Shown here piece after piece: positions 35,697-44,228 of a DNA stretch of 64,000 nt. The position numbers and the translations under genes were made by a program. The notes beneath the pieces are model-generated. The model searched no databases. It was given only the letters and a program-made list of their open reading frames with translations, and was not told where the DNA came from. This DNA is from Bosea sp. F3-2 (GTDB lineage Bacteria > Pseudomonadota > Alphaproteobacteria > Rhizobiales > Beijerinckiaceae). The stretch spans positions 5,669,501 to 5,733,500 of the forward strand of contig NZ_CP042331.1 of NCBI RefSeq assembly GCF_008253865.1. The letters are read 5' to 3'. Every line of letters begins with the position of its first letter. Position 1 is the stretch's first letter.

Positions 35697-37145
35697 TCAA
35701 TCCACGGCGTTCAGCGGGCGGGCAACGCTCTCGAGCGGCCGGCGTTCGGCGCGGATCGCGAAACGGCCCGCAATGAAGGCCGCCGCCAGCATCAGCGCGG
35801 CGCCGAGCAGATAGCCGCCGAACACGCTGCCGCGCGAACCGGTGTCGATCAGGATGCCGAAGAGCCAGGGACCGGCGACGCCGCCCACGCCGGTGCCGAT
35901 CGCGTAGAACGCGGCGATGGCGAGCGCGCGCATCTCGACCGGGAAGGTTTCCGAGACCGTGAGATAGGCCGAGCTCGCGGCGGCGGAGGCGAAGAAGAAG
36001 ACGATGCTCCAGCACAAGGTGAGCTGCGAGGCGGTGAGCCAGTCCTTCCAGAAGAGATAGCCGGTTCCGGTCAGCAGCAGGCCCGACAGAGCGTAGGTCG
36101 CCGCGATCATCACGCGCCGGCCGATCGTGTCGAAGAGCCGCCCGATCAGCAGGGGGCCAAGGAAGTTGCCGACCGCGAAGGGCAGGATGAACCAGCCGAT
36201 CTGCTGCGAGGGCACGCCGTAGAAATCGGTCAGGATCAGCGCATAGGTGAAGAAGATGGCGTTGTAGAAGAAGGCTTGCGACAGCATCAGCGAAAGGCCG
36301 ACAAGTGCGCGCTCGCGATGAACCACGAAGAGCGCGCGGAAGACCTCGCCGAGCGGGGTCGCGGGCCGCGGGCGCAATCGGGTCCGTGTCAGCACCTCGC
36401 TTGTCGGCGCGATGAAGCCGGCGCGGCGCTCGATATCGGCGACGATGGCGGTGGCGCGCTCCGGATGGCCGTGGCTGATCAGCCAGCGCGGGCTCTCCGG
36501 AATCCATTGCCGCAGGATCAGGATGACGAGGCCCAGCAGGGCGCCGATGAAGAAGGCGAGGCGCCAGCCATATTCCGGATCGATCCGGGCTGGATCGAGC
36601 AGGACGATGGCGCCGAGCGCGCCGAGCGCCGCGCCGACCCAGAACGAGCCGTTGATGACGAGATCGGTCCAGCCGCGTACGCGGGCCGGGACGAGTTCCT
36701 GAATGGTGGAGTTGATCGCGGTGTATTCGCCGCCGATGCCCATGCCGGTCAGGAAACGGAAGACGATGAAGCTCGCGACGTTCCAGGAGAAGGCGGTCGC
36801 TGCCGTCGCGGTGAGGTAGACGAGAACCGTGATGGTGAAGAGCTTCTTCCGGCCGAGCCGGTCGGTGAGCCAGCCGAAGAAGACGGCACCGAGCACCGCA
36901 CCGGCGATATAGGCTGCGCCGGCGAGACCGATCTCGGTGTTGGTGAATTTGAGGACCGGACTTTCCTTCAATGCGCCGGAAACGGAGCCGGCGAGCGTGA
37001 CCTCGAGGCCGTCGAGAATCCAGGTGATGCCGAGCGCGACGACGACGAGCGTGTGGAAGCGCGACCAGGGCAGGCGGTCGAGGCGGGCGGGGACGTCGGT
37101 CTCGACGACGGGACGCTCTGCTCCCAGTGGTTGGGCGTGCTGCAC
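35697..37145 (-). CDS. MFS transporter (sugar-porter/AAHS type)
   Basis: 482 residues with twelve membrane helices. Conserved MFS signatures are GWLTDRLGRKKLF between helices 2 and 3, RFLTGMGIGGEYTAINS in helix 4, and IPESPRWLIS after helix 6, which marks the sugar-porter/aromatic-acid group. Substrate cannot be told from sequence. It starts 291 bases before flhA on the opposite strand. Confidence 0.88.
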   Translation of the reverse strand: MQHAQPLGAERPVVETDVPARLDRLPWSRFHTLVVVALGITWILDGLEVTLAGSVSGALKESPVLKFTNTEIGLAGAAYIAGAVLGAVFFGWLTDRLGRKKLFTITVLVYLTATAATAFSWNVASFIVFRFLTGMGIGGEYTAINSTIQELVPARVRGWTDLVINGSFWVGAALGALGAIVLLDPARIDPEYGWRLAFFIGALLGLVILILRQWIPESPRWLISHGHPERATAIVADIERRAGFIAPTSEVLTRTRLRPRPATPLGEVFRALFVVHRERALVGLSLMLSQAFFYNAIFFTYALILTDFYGVPSQQIGWFILPFAVGNFLGPLLIGRLFDTIGRRVMIAATYALSGLLLTGTGYLFWKDWLTASQLTLCWSIVFFFASAAASSAYLTVSETFPVEMRALAIAAFYAIGTGVGGVAGPWLFGILIDTGSRGSVFGGYLLGAALMLAAAFIAGRFAIRAERRPLESVARPLNAVD

Positions 37146-37335
37146 GGGTTATCCCCGACGATAAACGGCGCTCTTGCGGCGCTTTGAGGCGGGCGAGCGC
37201 CGGCCGGGACGAGCGGCTGCGCGCGAATGATGCATGCGACCCCCGGTCGAGCCGGCGCGCTGCGTCGAAACGCAAACGATCGATGCCCGTGAAGGTTCCG
37301 GTGATGCATTCAGGCACAGGCCCTCGCAGGCTGGC

Positions 37336-37350
37336 TTAACCAATCATTCA
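37336..37350 (+). promoter_or_regulatory. Candidate CtrA box upstream of flhA
   Basis: TTAA, seven bases, TTCA: seven of eight consensus positions, followed by C as in many CtrA sites, ending 86 bases before the flhA start. The rest of 37146-37436 holds no gene. Confidence 0.5.
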
Positions 37351-37436
37351 CCATGAACCCGGCAAGAATTGCCGGGTTGCGCTCCGCTTCGGAGCGCTGG
37401 CCCGCCATGGGCGGGCACGAGGCGGCGGAGCGGTCG

Positions 37437-39566
37437 ATGACCGATGTGACGGCGGGGCAGGGGAGAGGGTTCAGCCTTCCCGATCGCGGCGCGATGGGAA
37501 AGCTGTTCAACCGGCCGGACCTGTTCCTCGCCGTGGGCGTCATGGGCATCCTGGTGGTGCTCATCTTCCCGATGCCGGCGCTGCTGCTCGACCTGATGCT
37601 GGCGCTCTCGATCATCCTGTCGGTGCTGGTGCTGATGACCGCGCTCTTCATCGAGGAGCCGCTGGAGTTCTCGGCCTTCCCGACCGTGCTGCTGATCGTC
37701 ACCATGTTCCGTCTGGCGCTGAACCTCGCCTCGACACGTCTCATCCTCGCGCATGGGCACGAGGGCACGGCGGCGGCGGGCCATGTCATCGAGGCCTTCG
37801 CCGGCTTCGTGATGAGCGGCAATTTCGTGATCGGGGTGATCGTCTTCACCATCCTGATCATCGTGAACTTTGTCGTCATCACCAAGGGTTCCGGCCGCAT
37901 CGCCGAGGTGGCGGCGCGCTTCACCCTCGACGCCATGCCGGGCAAGCAGATGGCGATCGACGCCGATCTTTCGGCCGGCCTGATCGACCAGGAGACCGCC
38001 AAGGTCCGCCGCAAGGCGCTGGAGGATGAATCTTCCTTCTTCGGCTCGATGGACGGCGCCTCGAAATTCGTGCGCGGCGATGCCATCGCCGCCCTGCTGA
38101 TCACCTTCATCAATGTGCTCGGCGGCATCATCATCGGCGTGGCGCAGCAGGGGCTGAGCTTTGGCGATGCGGCGCATAACTACACCCAGCTCACCGTCGG
38201 CGACGGTCTCGTCAGCCAGATCCCGGCGCTGATCGTCTCGACGGCCGCGGGCCTGCTCGTCTCGAAGGCCGGCGTGCGTGGCGCTGCCGACAAGGCGCTC
38301 GGCAAGCAGCTTTCCGGCTATCCCAAGGCGCTCGGCATGTCGGCGGCGGTGATGCTGCTGATCGCTCTCCTGCCCGGCATTCCGATGCTGCCCTTCCTAC
38401 TGCTGGCGGGTGGCGCCGGTTTTCTGGCCCGCCATTTCGGCCGGGCAGCCAAGGCGCGCGAGGCCGAGCAGGCGCTCGCCGGCACGGCGCAGCCCGGCGC
38501 GGCGCTGGCGGCCGACGGCTCGCCCCGCGAGGAGACGCTGAACGACCTGCTCAAGATGGACGAGCTGAAGATCGAGATCGGCTACGGGCTCTTGCCGCTG
38601 GTCAATGCCACGGGCGGACAGGACCGGCTGACCGATCAGGTGCGGGCGCTGCGCCGCCAGCTCGCCGCCGAGCTCGGCTTCGTCATGCCGGCGGTTCGCA
38701 TCGTCGACAACGTCCAGCTCGAGGCAAACCACTACTACATCAAGATCAAGGAGATCGATGCCGGTCATGGCATCGTCTATGCCGGTCTGTACATGGCGAT
38801 GGATCCGATGGGTGGCTCGGTGAACCTGCCCGGCCACAACGTCCTGGAGCCGACCTTCGGCCTGCCGGCGACCTGGATCGACGGCGCCCTGCAGGACGAG
38901 GCCCAGCTGCGCGGCTACACAGTGGTCGATGCCGCGACCGTGATCTCGACGCATCTGACGGAAGTGCTGAAGTCGAACATGCCGGAGCTGCTCTCGCATG
39001 GCGAGGTGCAGAAGCTGCTGCGCGAGCTGCCGAAGGACCATGCCGATCTCGTCAAGGAGATCGTGCCGAACCAGATCTCGACCACCGGCATCCAGCGCGT
39101 GCTGCAACTGCTGCTCTCCGAGCGCATCTCGATCCGCGATCTGCCGACCATCATCGAGGGCATTGCCGAAGTCTCGGCCAGCGTCCGGAACCCCCGCGAC
39201 ATCGCCGAGCATGTCCGCGCCCGGCTGGCGCGCCAGATCTGCGCGCAGTTCTCGAACCAGCATGGCGTCCTGCCGATCATCACGCTGTCGCCGGCCTGGG
39301 AAGGCGTCTTCGCCGAGTCCATCATCGGCCAGGGCGAGGACCGGCACCTTGCCATGCAGCCCTCGCGGTTGCAGGAATTCGTGCATCACGTCCGCGACAA
39401 GTTCGAGGATGCGGCGCGCATCGGCGAGATGCCGGCGCTCGTCACTTCGGCCATGGCGCGGCCCTTCGCGCGCCAGATCATCGAGCGCTTCCGGCGCGAG
39501 ACGCCGGTGCTGTCGCAGGCCGAGATCCATCCGCGCGTGCGTCTCAAGACGGTCGGCAGCGTCTGA
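37437..39566 (+). CDS. flhA: Flagellar biosynthesis protein FlhA
   Basis: 709 residues, usual length. Residues about 20-330 carry the eight export-gate helices with the conserved LFIEEPLEFSAFPTVLLIVTMFRLALNLASTRLIL block and the FHIPEP-type cytoplasmic region (AARFTLDAMPGKQMAIDADLSAGLI). The C-terminal cytoplasmic ring domain begins near residue 360 (DELKIEIGYGLLPLV). The ATG at 37437 is preferred because the frame upstream lacks a ribosome site. It stands alone, with a CtrA-like box upstream and a palindromic repeat behind. Confidence 0.96.
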   Translation: MTDVTAGQGRGFSLPDRGAMGKLFNRPDLFLAVGVMGILVVLIFPMPALLLDLMLALSIILSVLVLMTALFIEEPLEFSAFPTVLLIVTMFRLALNLASTRLILAHGHEGTAAAGHVIEAFAGFVMSGNFVIGVIVFTILIIVNFVVITKGSGRIAEVAARFTLDAMPGKQMAIDADLSAGLIDQETAKVRRKALEDESSFFGSMDGASKFVRGDAIAALLITFINVLGGIIIGVAQQGLSFGDAAHNYTQLTVGDGLVSQIPALIVSTAAGLLVSKAGVRGAADKALGKQLSGYPKALGMSAAVMLLIALLPGIPMLPFLLLAGGAGFLARHFGRAAKAREAEQALAGTAQPGAALAADGSPREETLNDLLKMDELKIEIGYGLLPLVNATGGQDRLTDQVRALRRQLAAELGFVMPAVRIVDNVQLEANHYYIKIKEIDAGHGIVYAGLYMAMDPMGGSVNLPGHNVLEPTFGLPATWIDGALQDEAQLRGYTVVDAATVISTHLTEVLKSNMPELLSHGEVQKLLRELPKDHADLVKEIVPNQISTTGIQRVLQLLLSERISIRDLPTIIEGIAEVSASVRNPRDIAEHVRARLARQICAQFSNQHGVLPIITLSPAWEGVFAESIIGQGEDRHLAMQPSRLQEFVHHVRDKFEDAARIGEMPALVTSAMARPFARQIIERFRRETPVLSQAEIHPRVRLKTVGSV

Positions 39567-39582
39567 CGGCCTATCGAACCTC

Positions 39583-39684
39583 ACCGTCATTGCGAGCGCA
39601 GCGAAGCAATCCAGGGGGACTGGGTTGAACGTCTCACCCAGTCCCCCTGGATTGCTTCGTCGCTTTGCTCCTCGCAATGACGGT
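39583..39684. repeat. Palindromic intergenic repeat (REP-like), copy 2
   Basis: Nearly identical to the repeat at 13700-13800, with the same ACCGTCATTGCGAGCGCAGC outer arm and the GGACTGGGT/ACCCAGTCC inner arm; the loop orientation is inverted (TTGAACGTCT against GAGACGTTCA). It lies just after flhA. Confidence 0.9.
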
Positions 39685-39761
39685 CGCGCCTCCCGTTTCC
39701 ACGGGGCTCCGATGCCTGCGGTGCAATGGTCAGCGCTGTGAGCTGCGGCTAAGCGGAGGCC

Positions 39762-40682
39762 ATGTCGCGCAACGCTGCCCTTTTTGCCGTGATGTGCCTC
39801 GTCTGGGGGCTGACCTGGCTGCCGGTCAAGGTCGGTGCATCGCATGTGCCGCCGGTCTTCCTGGCAGCGGCGCGCTTCACCATCGCCGGTTTCCTGATGC
39901 TGGTCTGGGCCGGGCGCGACGTGCCGAAGGTGCCGCGCGATGCCTGGCCGCGGCTGATCGGCACGGCGCTCCTGCTCAACACCGGCAACTACACCCTGCT
40001 GTTCTGGGGCACGGCGCATGCGCCGAGCGGGCTCGCGGCCATCGTCAATTTCGCGACGATTCCGATCTATACCCTGCTGGCTACCCGAGCCTTCGAGGGC
40101 GAGCGCATCGACGGACACAAGCTCGCAGCGATCGGGCTCGGTACGGCCGGCCTTGGCTTCCTGTTCGCGACGCGCGCTCTTGGCGGGCTTTCATCGGCGC
40201 AAGGCGATCCGCTCGAGGCGTGGGCGCTTGCGGCCGTGGCGGCCGGAACCTTGCTCTACTGCGTCGGTGCGGTGCTGGCGCGCCCGATCGCGGGATCGAT
40301 GCCGACGCTGACGCTCGCCGGCTGGCAGACGCTGATCGGCGGCATCGGCCTCACGGCTGTTTCGCTCGCCGTCGAGCCGGTCGGTTACGACGATCTGGCG
40401 AGGCTGGTGCTGTGGCCGGTTCTGCCCGCCGTCGTTTTCCTGGTCATCGGCGGCTCGCTGATGGGCTTCACCATCTATATGCGGCTGCTGCGCGACTGGG
40501 GCGCGTTCAGGGCCGGGCTCTACGCCTTCATCAGCCCGGCGATCGCCGTCGCGGTCGGCGTCCTGGCGCTGCACGAGCCGTTCGGCTGGTCGGAGGCGAC
40601 CGGCGCGCTGCTGATGTTCGGAGCTGCCGCGATCGCGCTCAAGCGTCCTTCGCCCAAGCCCGCCAGGGCCGTGACGGCCTGA
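39762..40682 (+). CDS. EamA/DMT family transporter
   Basis: 306 residues with ten predicted helices in two five-helix EamA repeats; CLVWGLTWLPVKVG and TALLLNTGNYTLLFWG are typical of the first, and GSLMGFTIYMRLLRDWGAF with VLALHEPFGWSEATGALLM of the second. Such proteins export amino acids or related metabolites; substrate unknown. It is convergent with the UPF0104 gene: their stop codons are one base apart. Confidence 0.88.
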   Translation: MSRNAALFAVMCLVWGLTWLPVKVGASHVPPVFLAAARFTIAGFLMLVWAGRDVPKVPRDAWPRLIGTALLLNTGNYTLLFWGTAHAPSGLAAIVNFATIPIYTLLATRAFEGERIDGHKLAAIGLGTAGLGFLFATRALGGLSSAQGDPLEAWALAAVAAGTLLYCVGAVLARPIAGSMPTLTLAGWQTLIGGIGLTAVSLAVEPVGYDDLARLVLWPVLPAVVFLVIGGSLMGFTIYMRLLRDWGAFRAGLYAFISPAIAVAVGVLALHEPFGWSEATGALLMFGAAAIALKRPSPKPARAVTA

Positions 40683-40683
40683 C

Positions 40684-41721
40684 TCAGGGCGGCGGGGCGA
40701 TACGGGTAGTGCGCTTGAGCTGCGCCCGCTCGAAAGCCAGCACGATCGGCAGCGAGAACACCAGCGGCAGGATGAGATAGAACAGCCGCCAGATCAGCAG
40801 CGCGGCGAAGACCGCCGGGGCCGGCACGCCCGGCATGACGGCAAGGAAAACCGCCTCCATCACGCCGACGCCACCTGGGACCTGGCTGAGAAGGCCGGCC
40901 GAGAAGGACAGCAGGAAGGCGCCGAGCACGATCAGGAAGCCCGGATTGCCCTGTTCCGGCAGCGCGAAGTAGATGATGCCCGCTGCGCCTGCCAGTTCGA
41001 GCGGGGCGGCGAGATACTGCCTGACGACGATGCGCAGCCGTGGATAGATGATCTCGAACTTGCCGATCTTCAGCGGCTTGAAGCGCAGCCAGGAGCCGAT
41101 CGTATAGAGCGCGACGAAGGCGAGCATGCCGACGCCGATCAAGCGCGCCGTTTTGTCGCCGATCGCAAACCAGCGCGACATGCGTTCCAGCGGGCGCAGG
41201 ATCTGCGGCTCGTAGATCAGGACAAGGCCCATCAGGAAGATGGTGCCGAAGGCGAAGGTGAACGAGCAGAGCGCGACGAGCACGGCGACTTCGCCGGCCG
41301 TCAGGCCCTTCGCCGTATAGGCCCGGTAGCGCACCATGCCGCCCGAGAAGACCGAGGCGCCGATATTGTGCGAGAGCGCGTAGGTCACGAAGGAGCAGAG
41401 CGAGATATAGAACCAGGAGATACCCTTCTCCTTGCCGAGATGGATCAGCGCGATCCGGTCGTACCAGGCGAGGGCGGCATAGGCGACGAGCGTCGCGAGT
41501 GCGGCGTGGAAGAAGGCCTCCGGCGGGATGACCGCGATCTTGTGGCCGATCCGCTGGGCGATGATCTTGATGCTCTGCCAGAGGTTGGCGTTGGCGAGCA
41601 GGGCCTCGATCGCGGCGTCGGAGCCGGCCTCGGCCTTGAGCTTGCCCCAGAGCAGTTCGACCGACCAGACCACCGCGACGAGCCCGATGATCGGCCAGAG
41701 GTAGTCGAGATAACGTTTCAT
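40684..41721 (-). CDS. UPF0104 family membrane protein (LPG-synthase-like transmembrane domain)
   Basis: 345 residues, about eight membrane helices. The LAWYDRIALIHLGKEK loop, LSHNIGASVFSGGMVRYRAY and SQVPGGVGVMEAVFL segments are those of the UPF0104/MprF N-terminal flippase-like domain. No aminoacyl-transferase domain follows, so it may flip lipids rather than synthesise lysyl-phosphatidylglycerol. The ATG at 41721 begins the first helix. Confidence 0.83.
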   Translation of the reverse strand: MKRYLDYLWPIIGLVAVVWSVELLWGKLKAEAGSDAAIEALLANANLWQSIKIIAQRIGHKIAVIPPEAFFHAALATLVAYAALAWYDRIALIHLGKEKGISWFYISLCSFVTYALSHNIGASVFSGGMVRYRAYTAKGLTAGEVAVLVALCSFTFAFGTIFLMGLVLIYEPQILRPLERMSRWFAIGDKTARLIGVGMLAFVALYTIGSWLRFKPLKIGKFEIIYPRLRIVVRQYLAAPLELAGAAGIIYFALPEQGNPGFLIVLGAFLLSFSAGLLSQVPGGVGVMEAVFLAVMPGVPAPAVFAALLIWRLFYLILPLVFSLPIVLAFERAQLKRTTRIAPPP

Positions 41722-41863
41722 ACAGGCCGCGGGGCTGGGAATTGGTGACGGGTGGCGGGCGGCCCACGTCGTCACCGCTGCGGCGCGAACCTGTCATTCT
41801 CTGTGCCAGCGTGCGGGGGCGAGGGCAAGCGCCCGAAGGCGCCTGCCCCGCCGCCGGGCCGGG

Positions 41864-42238
41864 TTATTTGCCGTTCTTCTTCAGCCAGTCCTGCATCATC
41901 GCCACTTCCTTCTCCTGGTCGCGGATGACGCTTTCGGCGAGTTTGCGGATCTCCGGGTCCTTGCCGTGAGCCAGAACGACGCGCGCCATGTCGATTGCGC
42001 CCTGATGGTGCGGGATCATGCCGCGGACGAAATCGGTATCGGCATCGCCGGAATAGGGGATGCCCATGTCCTTGTGCATCTTCATGTTGGCCTCCTTGAA
42101 GGCCTTGGTCGAGGCACTGTCGGCGCCCATCGAGGCTGCCGGGGCGCCGTGCTGGCCGTGATGCTGCTGTGCATGTGCGGCGCTGCCGAGCGTGCCGGCT
42201 GCGAGAATGGCTGCCAGTGCGATGGCGGTACGGTTCAT
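41864..42238 (-). CDS. DUF305 family periplasmic protein
   Basis: 124 residues with a Sec signal peptide (cleavage near AHAQ, residue 24). The mature part is the helical, His- and Met-rich DUF305 unit: MKMHKDMGIPYSGDADTDFVRGMIPHHQGAIDMARVVL. Members are often found in copper- or metal-resistance loci; metal binding by the His/Met residues is inferred. AAGGA lies upstream of the ATG. A small Cys-containing secreted protein gene lies just upstream on the same strand. Confidence 0.88.
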   Translation of the reverse strand: MNRTAIALAAILAAGTLGSAAHAQQHHGQHGAPAASMGADSASTKAFKEANMKMHKDMGIPYSGDADTDFVRGMIPHHQGAIDMARVVLAHGKDPEIRKLAESVIRDQEKEVAMMQDWLKKNGK

Positions 42239-42312
42239 CTGTCTTGTCCTTGATCGATGGAAAACGCGGATCGCGCCGGAAAGCCGCGTCATGATCCGCC
42301 GGGGATTCTGGG

Positions 42313-42714
42313 TCACGCTGGCGACAATGTTCGCGGCGGAGGTTCGGCGGGCTCCGTCGAGCGGCCCTGAACCAGCATGACAACGGGCGGAAGCGCTCTC
42401 GACCAGGAGATCTGTTCCAGAATCACGGGAGCCACCGGAGCTTCGGCGATCAGGCCGCAGCCGACGACGCAGCAGGGCGGCTTGGCGGAAGCCGGATGCC
42501 CGACCGGGCTCGTCGGGTGACAGGGAGTGGCGGCCTCGGCCCGTTCTGTTGCGGAAGTCGGTGCTGGTTCTGCCCGATGAGCATGCGCGGGCATGGGCAC
42601 TCGGATCATCGTCGCCGCGAGAGTGACATGCGGCACCACCGCGAAGCACATCACCAGCAGCGCGAACGGCCAGCCGGTAGGACGGTCGCATCGCGGCCCC
42701 CTCGATCCAACCAT
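42313..42714 (-). CDS. Hypothetical exported protein with His/Cys motifs
   Basis: 133 residues. A hydrophobic N-terminal segment (WPFALLVMCFAVVPHVTLAA) acts as signal peptide or anchor. The mature part contains HAH, PCHPTSP and PPCCVVGC, suggesting metal or redox chemistry. The start is uncertain (42714 or 42741). It lies 75 bases before the DUF305 gene on the same strand and may be part of a small metal-related operon. No family recognised with confidence. Confidence 0.55.
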   Translation of the reverse strand: MVGSRGPRCDRPTGWPFALLVMCFAVVPHVTLAATMIRVPMPAHAHRAEPAPTSATERAEAATPCHPTSPVGHPASAKPPCCVVGCGLIAEAPVAPVILEQISWSRALPPVVMLVQGRSTEPAEPPPRTLSPA

Positions 42715-42814
42715 GGTGTCACGCCGGGCATGCATCATCACGCAATGCTCTTTCGAACCCGATCATGTCATGATCGCGGCGACGATCCTTCTTTCGAGCC
42801 GCGACCTGCCTTCC

Positions 42815-43428
42815 ATGCCTGAGAGCCTCATCATCACCCTGACCGGAACGACCGACCTGCCGCCCGGCAAGATCGCGACGATCGTGACATCGCTGGAGAT
42901 GTTCGAACGCCCGCCGGAGCGGGCCGATCCGCCGGGAACAGAGGGCTTCTCGCTTGACCCGATCGCGCGCGGTGACATCGAGCGCTATCTGCGCATCTAT
43001 CGCCAGCTCGGTGAACGCTGGATGTGGTTCAGCCGCCTGACCAAACCGCGTGCCGAACTCGAAGCGATCTTCTCGGATCCGGCAATCGCGGTCTATGCGG
43101 CCCGCTTCGACGGACAGGATGTCGGCCTGCTCGAACTGGACTTCCGCGTGCCGGGGGAGGGGGAGCTCACCTTCTTCGGGCTCGATGAGCCCGTGGTCGG
43201 GAAGGGGCTGGCCGCTGGCTGATGAACCGGGCGCTGGAACTGGCCTGGGCCAGGCCGATCTCGCGCTTCTGGGTGCATACCTGCACGCTCGATCACCCGG
43301 CCGCGCTCGCATTCTATCAGCGCTCGGGCTTCACGGTGTTCAAGCGCGGGGTCGAGGTCGATGACGACCCACGCCTGACAGGCAAGCTGCGCCGCGACGC
43401 CGTTGCGCACCATCCCGTCATCGCATGA
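42815..43428 (+). pseudogene. GNAT acetyltransferase split by a frameshift
   Basis: Two frames join to a complete GNAT protein: 42815-43222 gives the N-terminal part (YLRIYRQLGERWMWFSRL, VGLLELDF) and the frame after it gives GRWLMNRALELAW, VHTCTLDHPAALAFYQRSGF. The break is in a run of G near 43200-43208: one more G would restore VVGKGAGRWLMNR, the acetyl-CoA binding loop. Either a real single-base deletion or a sequencing error in a homopolymer. Downstream is a strong terminator. Confidence 0.8.
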
Positions 43429-43430
43429 GA

Positions 43431-43463
43431 AAAGGGCGGCGTCCGGAAGACGCCGCCCTTTTT
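43431..43463 (+). terminator. Rho-independent terminator
   Basis: GGGCGGCGTC and GACGCCGCCC form a ten-pair perfect stem around CGGAA, followed by five T. It ends the GNAT transcript. Confidence 0.92.
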
Positions 43464-43480
43464 CACTGAAGCTCTTGGAA

Positions 43481-43588
43481 ACTCTAGAGTATTTCCGCGT
43501 TTCTCCGAATCGCGAAAATGCTCTAGGTCTTTGTTTTATCGCATTTTCTTCACGCGAACCGGTGTCCACTTCGCTCGAAAATGCTCTT
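43481..43588. repeat. Dispersed intergenic repeat, copy C
   Basis: Inverted copy of the second module of the element at 19312-19480 (GCATTTTCTTCACGCGAACC and CACTTCGCTCGAAAATGCTC), extended by a palindrome-like TTTCCGCGTTTCTCCGAATCGC part. A weaker relative is near 58545-58592. Confidence 0.75.
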
Positions 43589-43596
43589 GAAGCGGA

Positions 43597-44001
43597 TCAG
43601 GCGCGCGAGCGCAGCCCGATCGCGTCCATCGTCGCCTGATCGCGTGCGGCTTCGGCGGCGCGCTCGGTGGCGCGTTCGCGATCGTCGAGGATCTCGACCT
43701 TCTTCATGTCCTCGAAGGCTTCCTGCAACTCGGCCTTGGCTTCCTCGAGCTGGCCCTTCAGATTGTCGGCCGACTGGCGCAGGTTGTCGCGGCGACCCAG
43801 AGCCGCCTTGGCATAGGTCGGGTAGGCGAAATGGGACGAGTCGGTGATGCCGGCGCGGGCTTCCTCGGCCTGGATCTCCCGATCGAGATCGTTCGCCATC
43901 CTGTGGAAGTCGGCGATCATCATTTCGATCTGGCTCACCCGGCGACGTTTCTCGTCGACCTGGAAGCGCTTCAGCCGCAGAAGGGTCTCTCGCGACTTCA
44001 T
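43597..44001 (-). CDS. fliJ: Flagellar export chaperone FliJ
   Basis: 134 residues, nearly all alpha-helical coiled coil, beginning MKSRETLLRLKRFQVDEKRRR, which is the typical FliJ opening, with long Ala/Glu/Lys heptads. FliJ binds the export ATPase FliI. AGGAG lies 11 bases before the ATG. In related genomes fliJ normally follows fliI; here an opposite-strand MFS gene and a DUF1304 gene lie between them, so fliJ needs its own promoter. Confidence 0.87.
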   Translation of the reverse strand: MKSRETLLRLKRFQVDEKRRRVSQIEMMIADFHRMANDLDREIQAEEARAGITDSSHFAYPTYAKAALGRRDNLRQSADNLKGQLEEAKAELQEAFEDMKKVEILDDRERATERAAEAARDQATMDAIGLRSRA

Positions 44002-44228
44002 GTCGTTTTCAACTCCTGATTACGCATTGGCCCTTACCGACCCCTCGGCGCGGGCCTGAACTCCGCGAGACGTGGCGCAGCATGGCGCAAGGAGGTTGAC
44101 CTTTCCTTACCGAAACGGGCTGCTTTTTCTGCATGCTCAAGCCGCGTCGCGGCTCCTGCCGCAGCCTGTCGCGATGATCTAGTGACTGCGAGAGTGGCCG
44201 TCCGGCCCTTGCCCGCGGATATTCTGTC

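Noticed and set aside
35560..37317. 690-codon minus-strand frame ending in the Tyr/Arg-rich protein
   Set aside because: Most of it overlaps the MFS gene in another frame on the same strand; the Tyr/Arg protein has its own ribosome site at 35565-35569.
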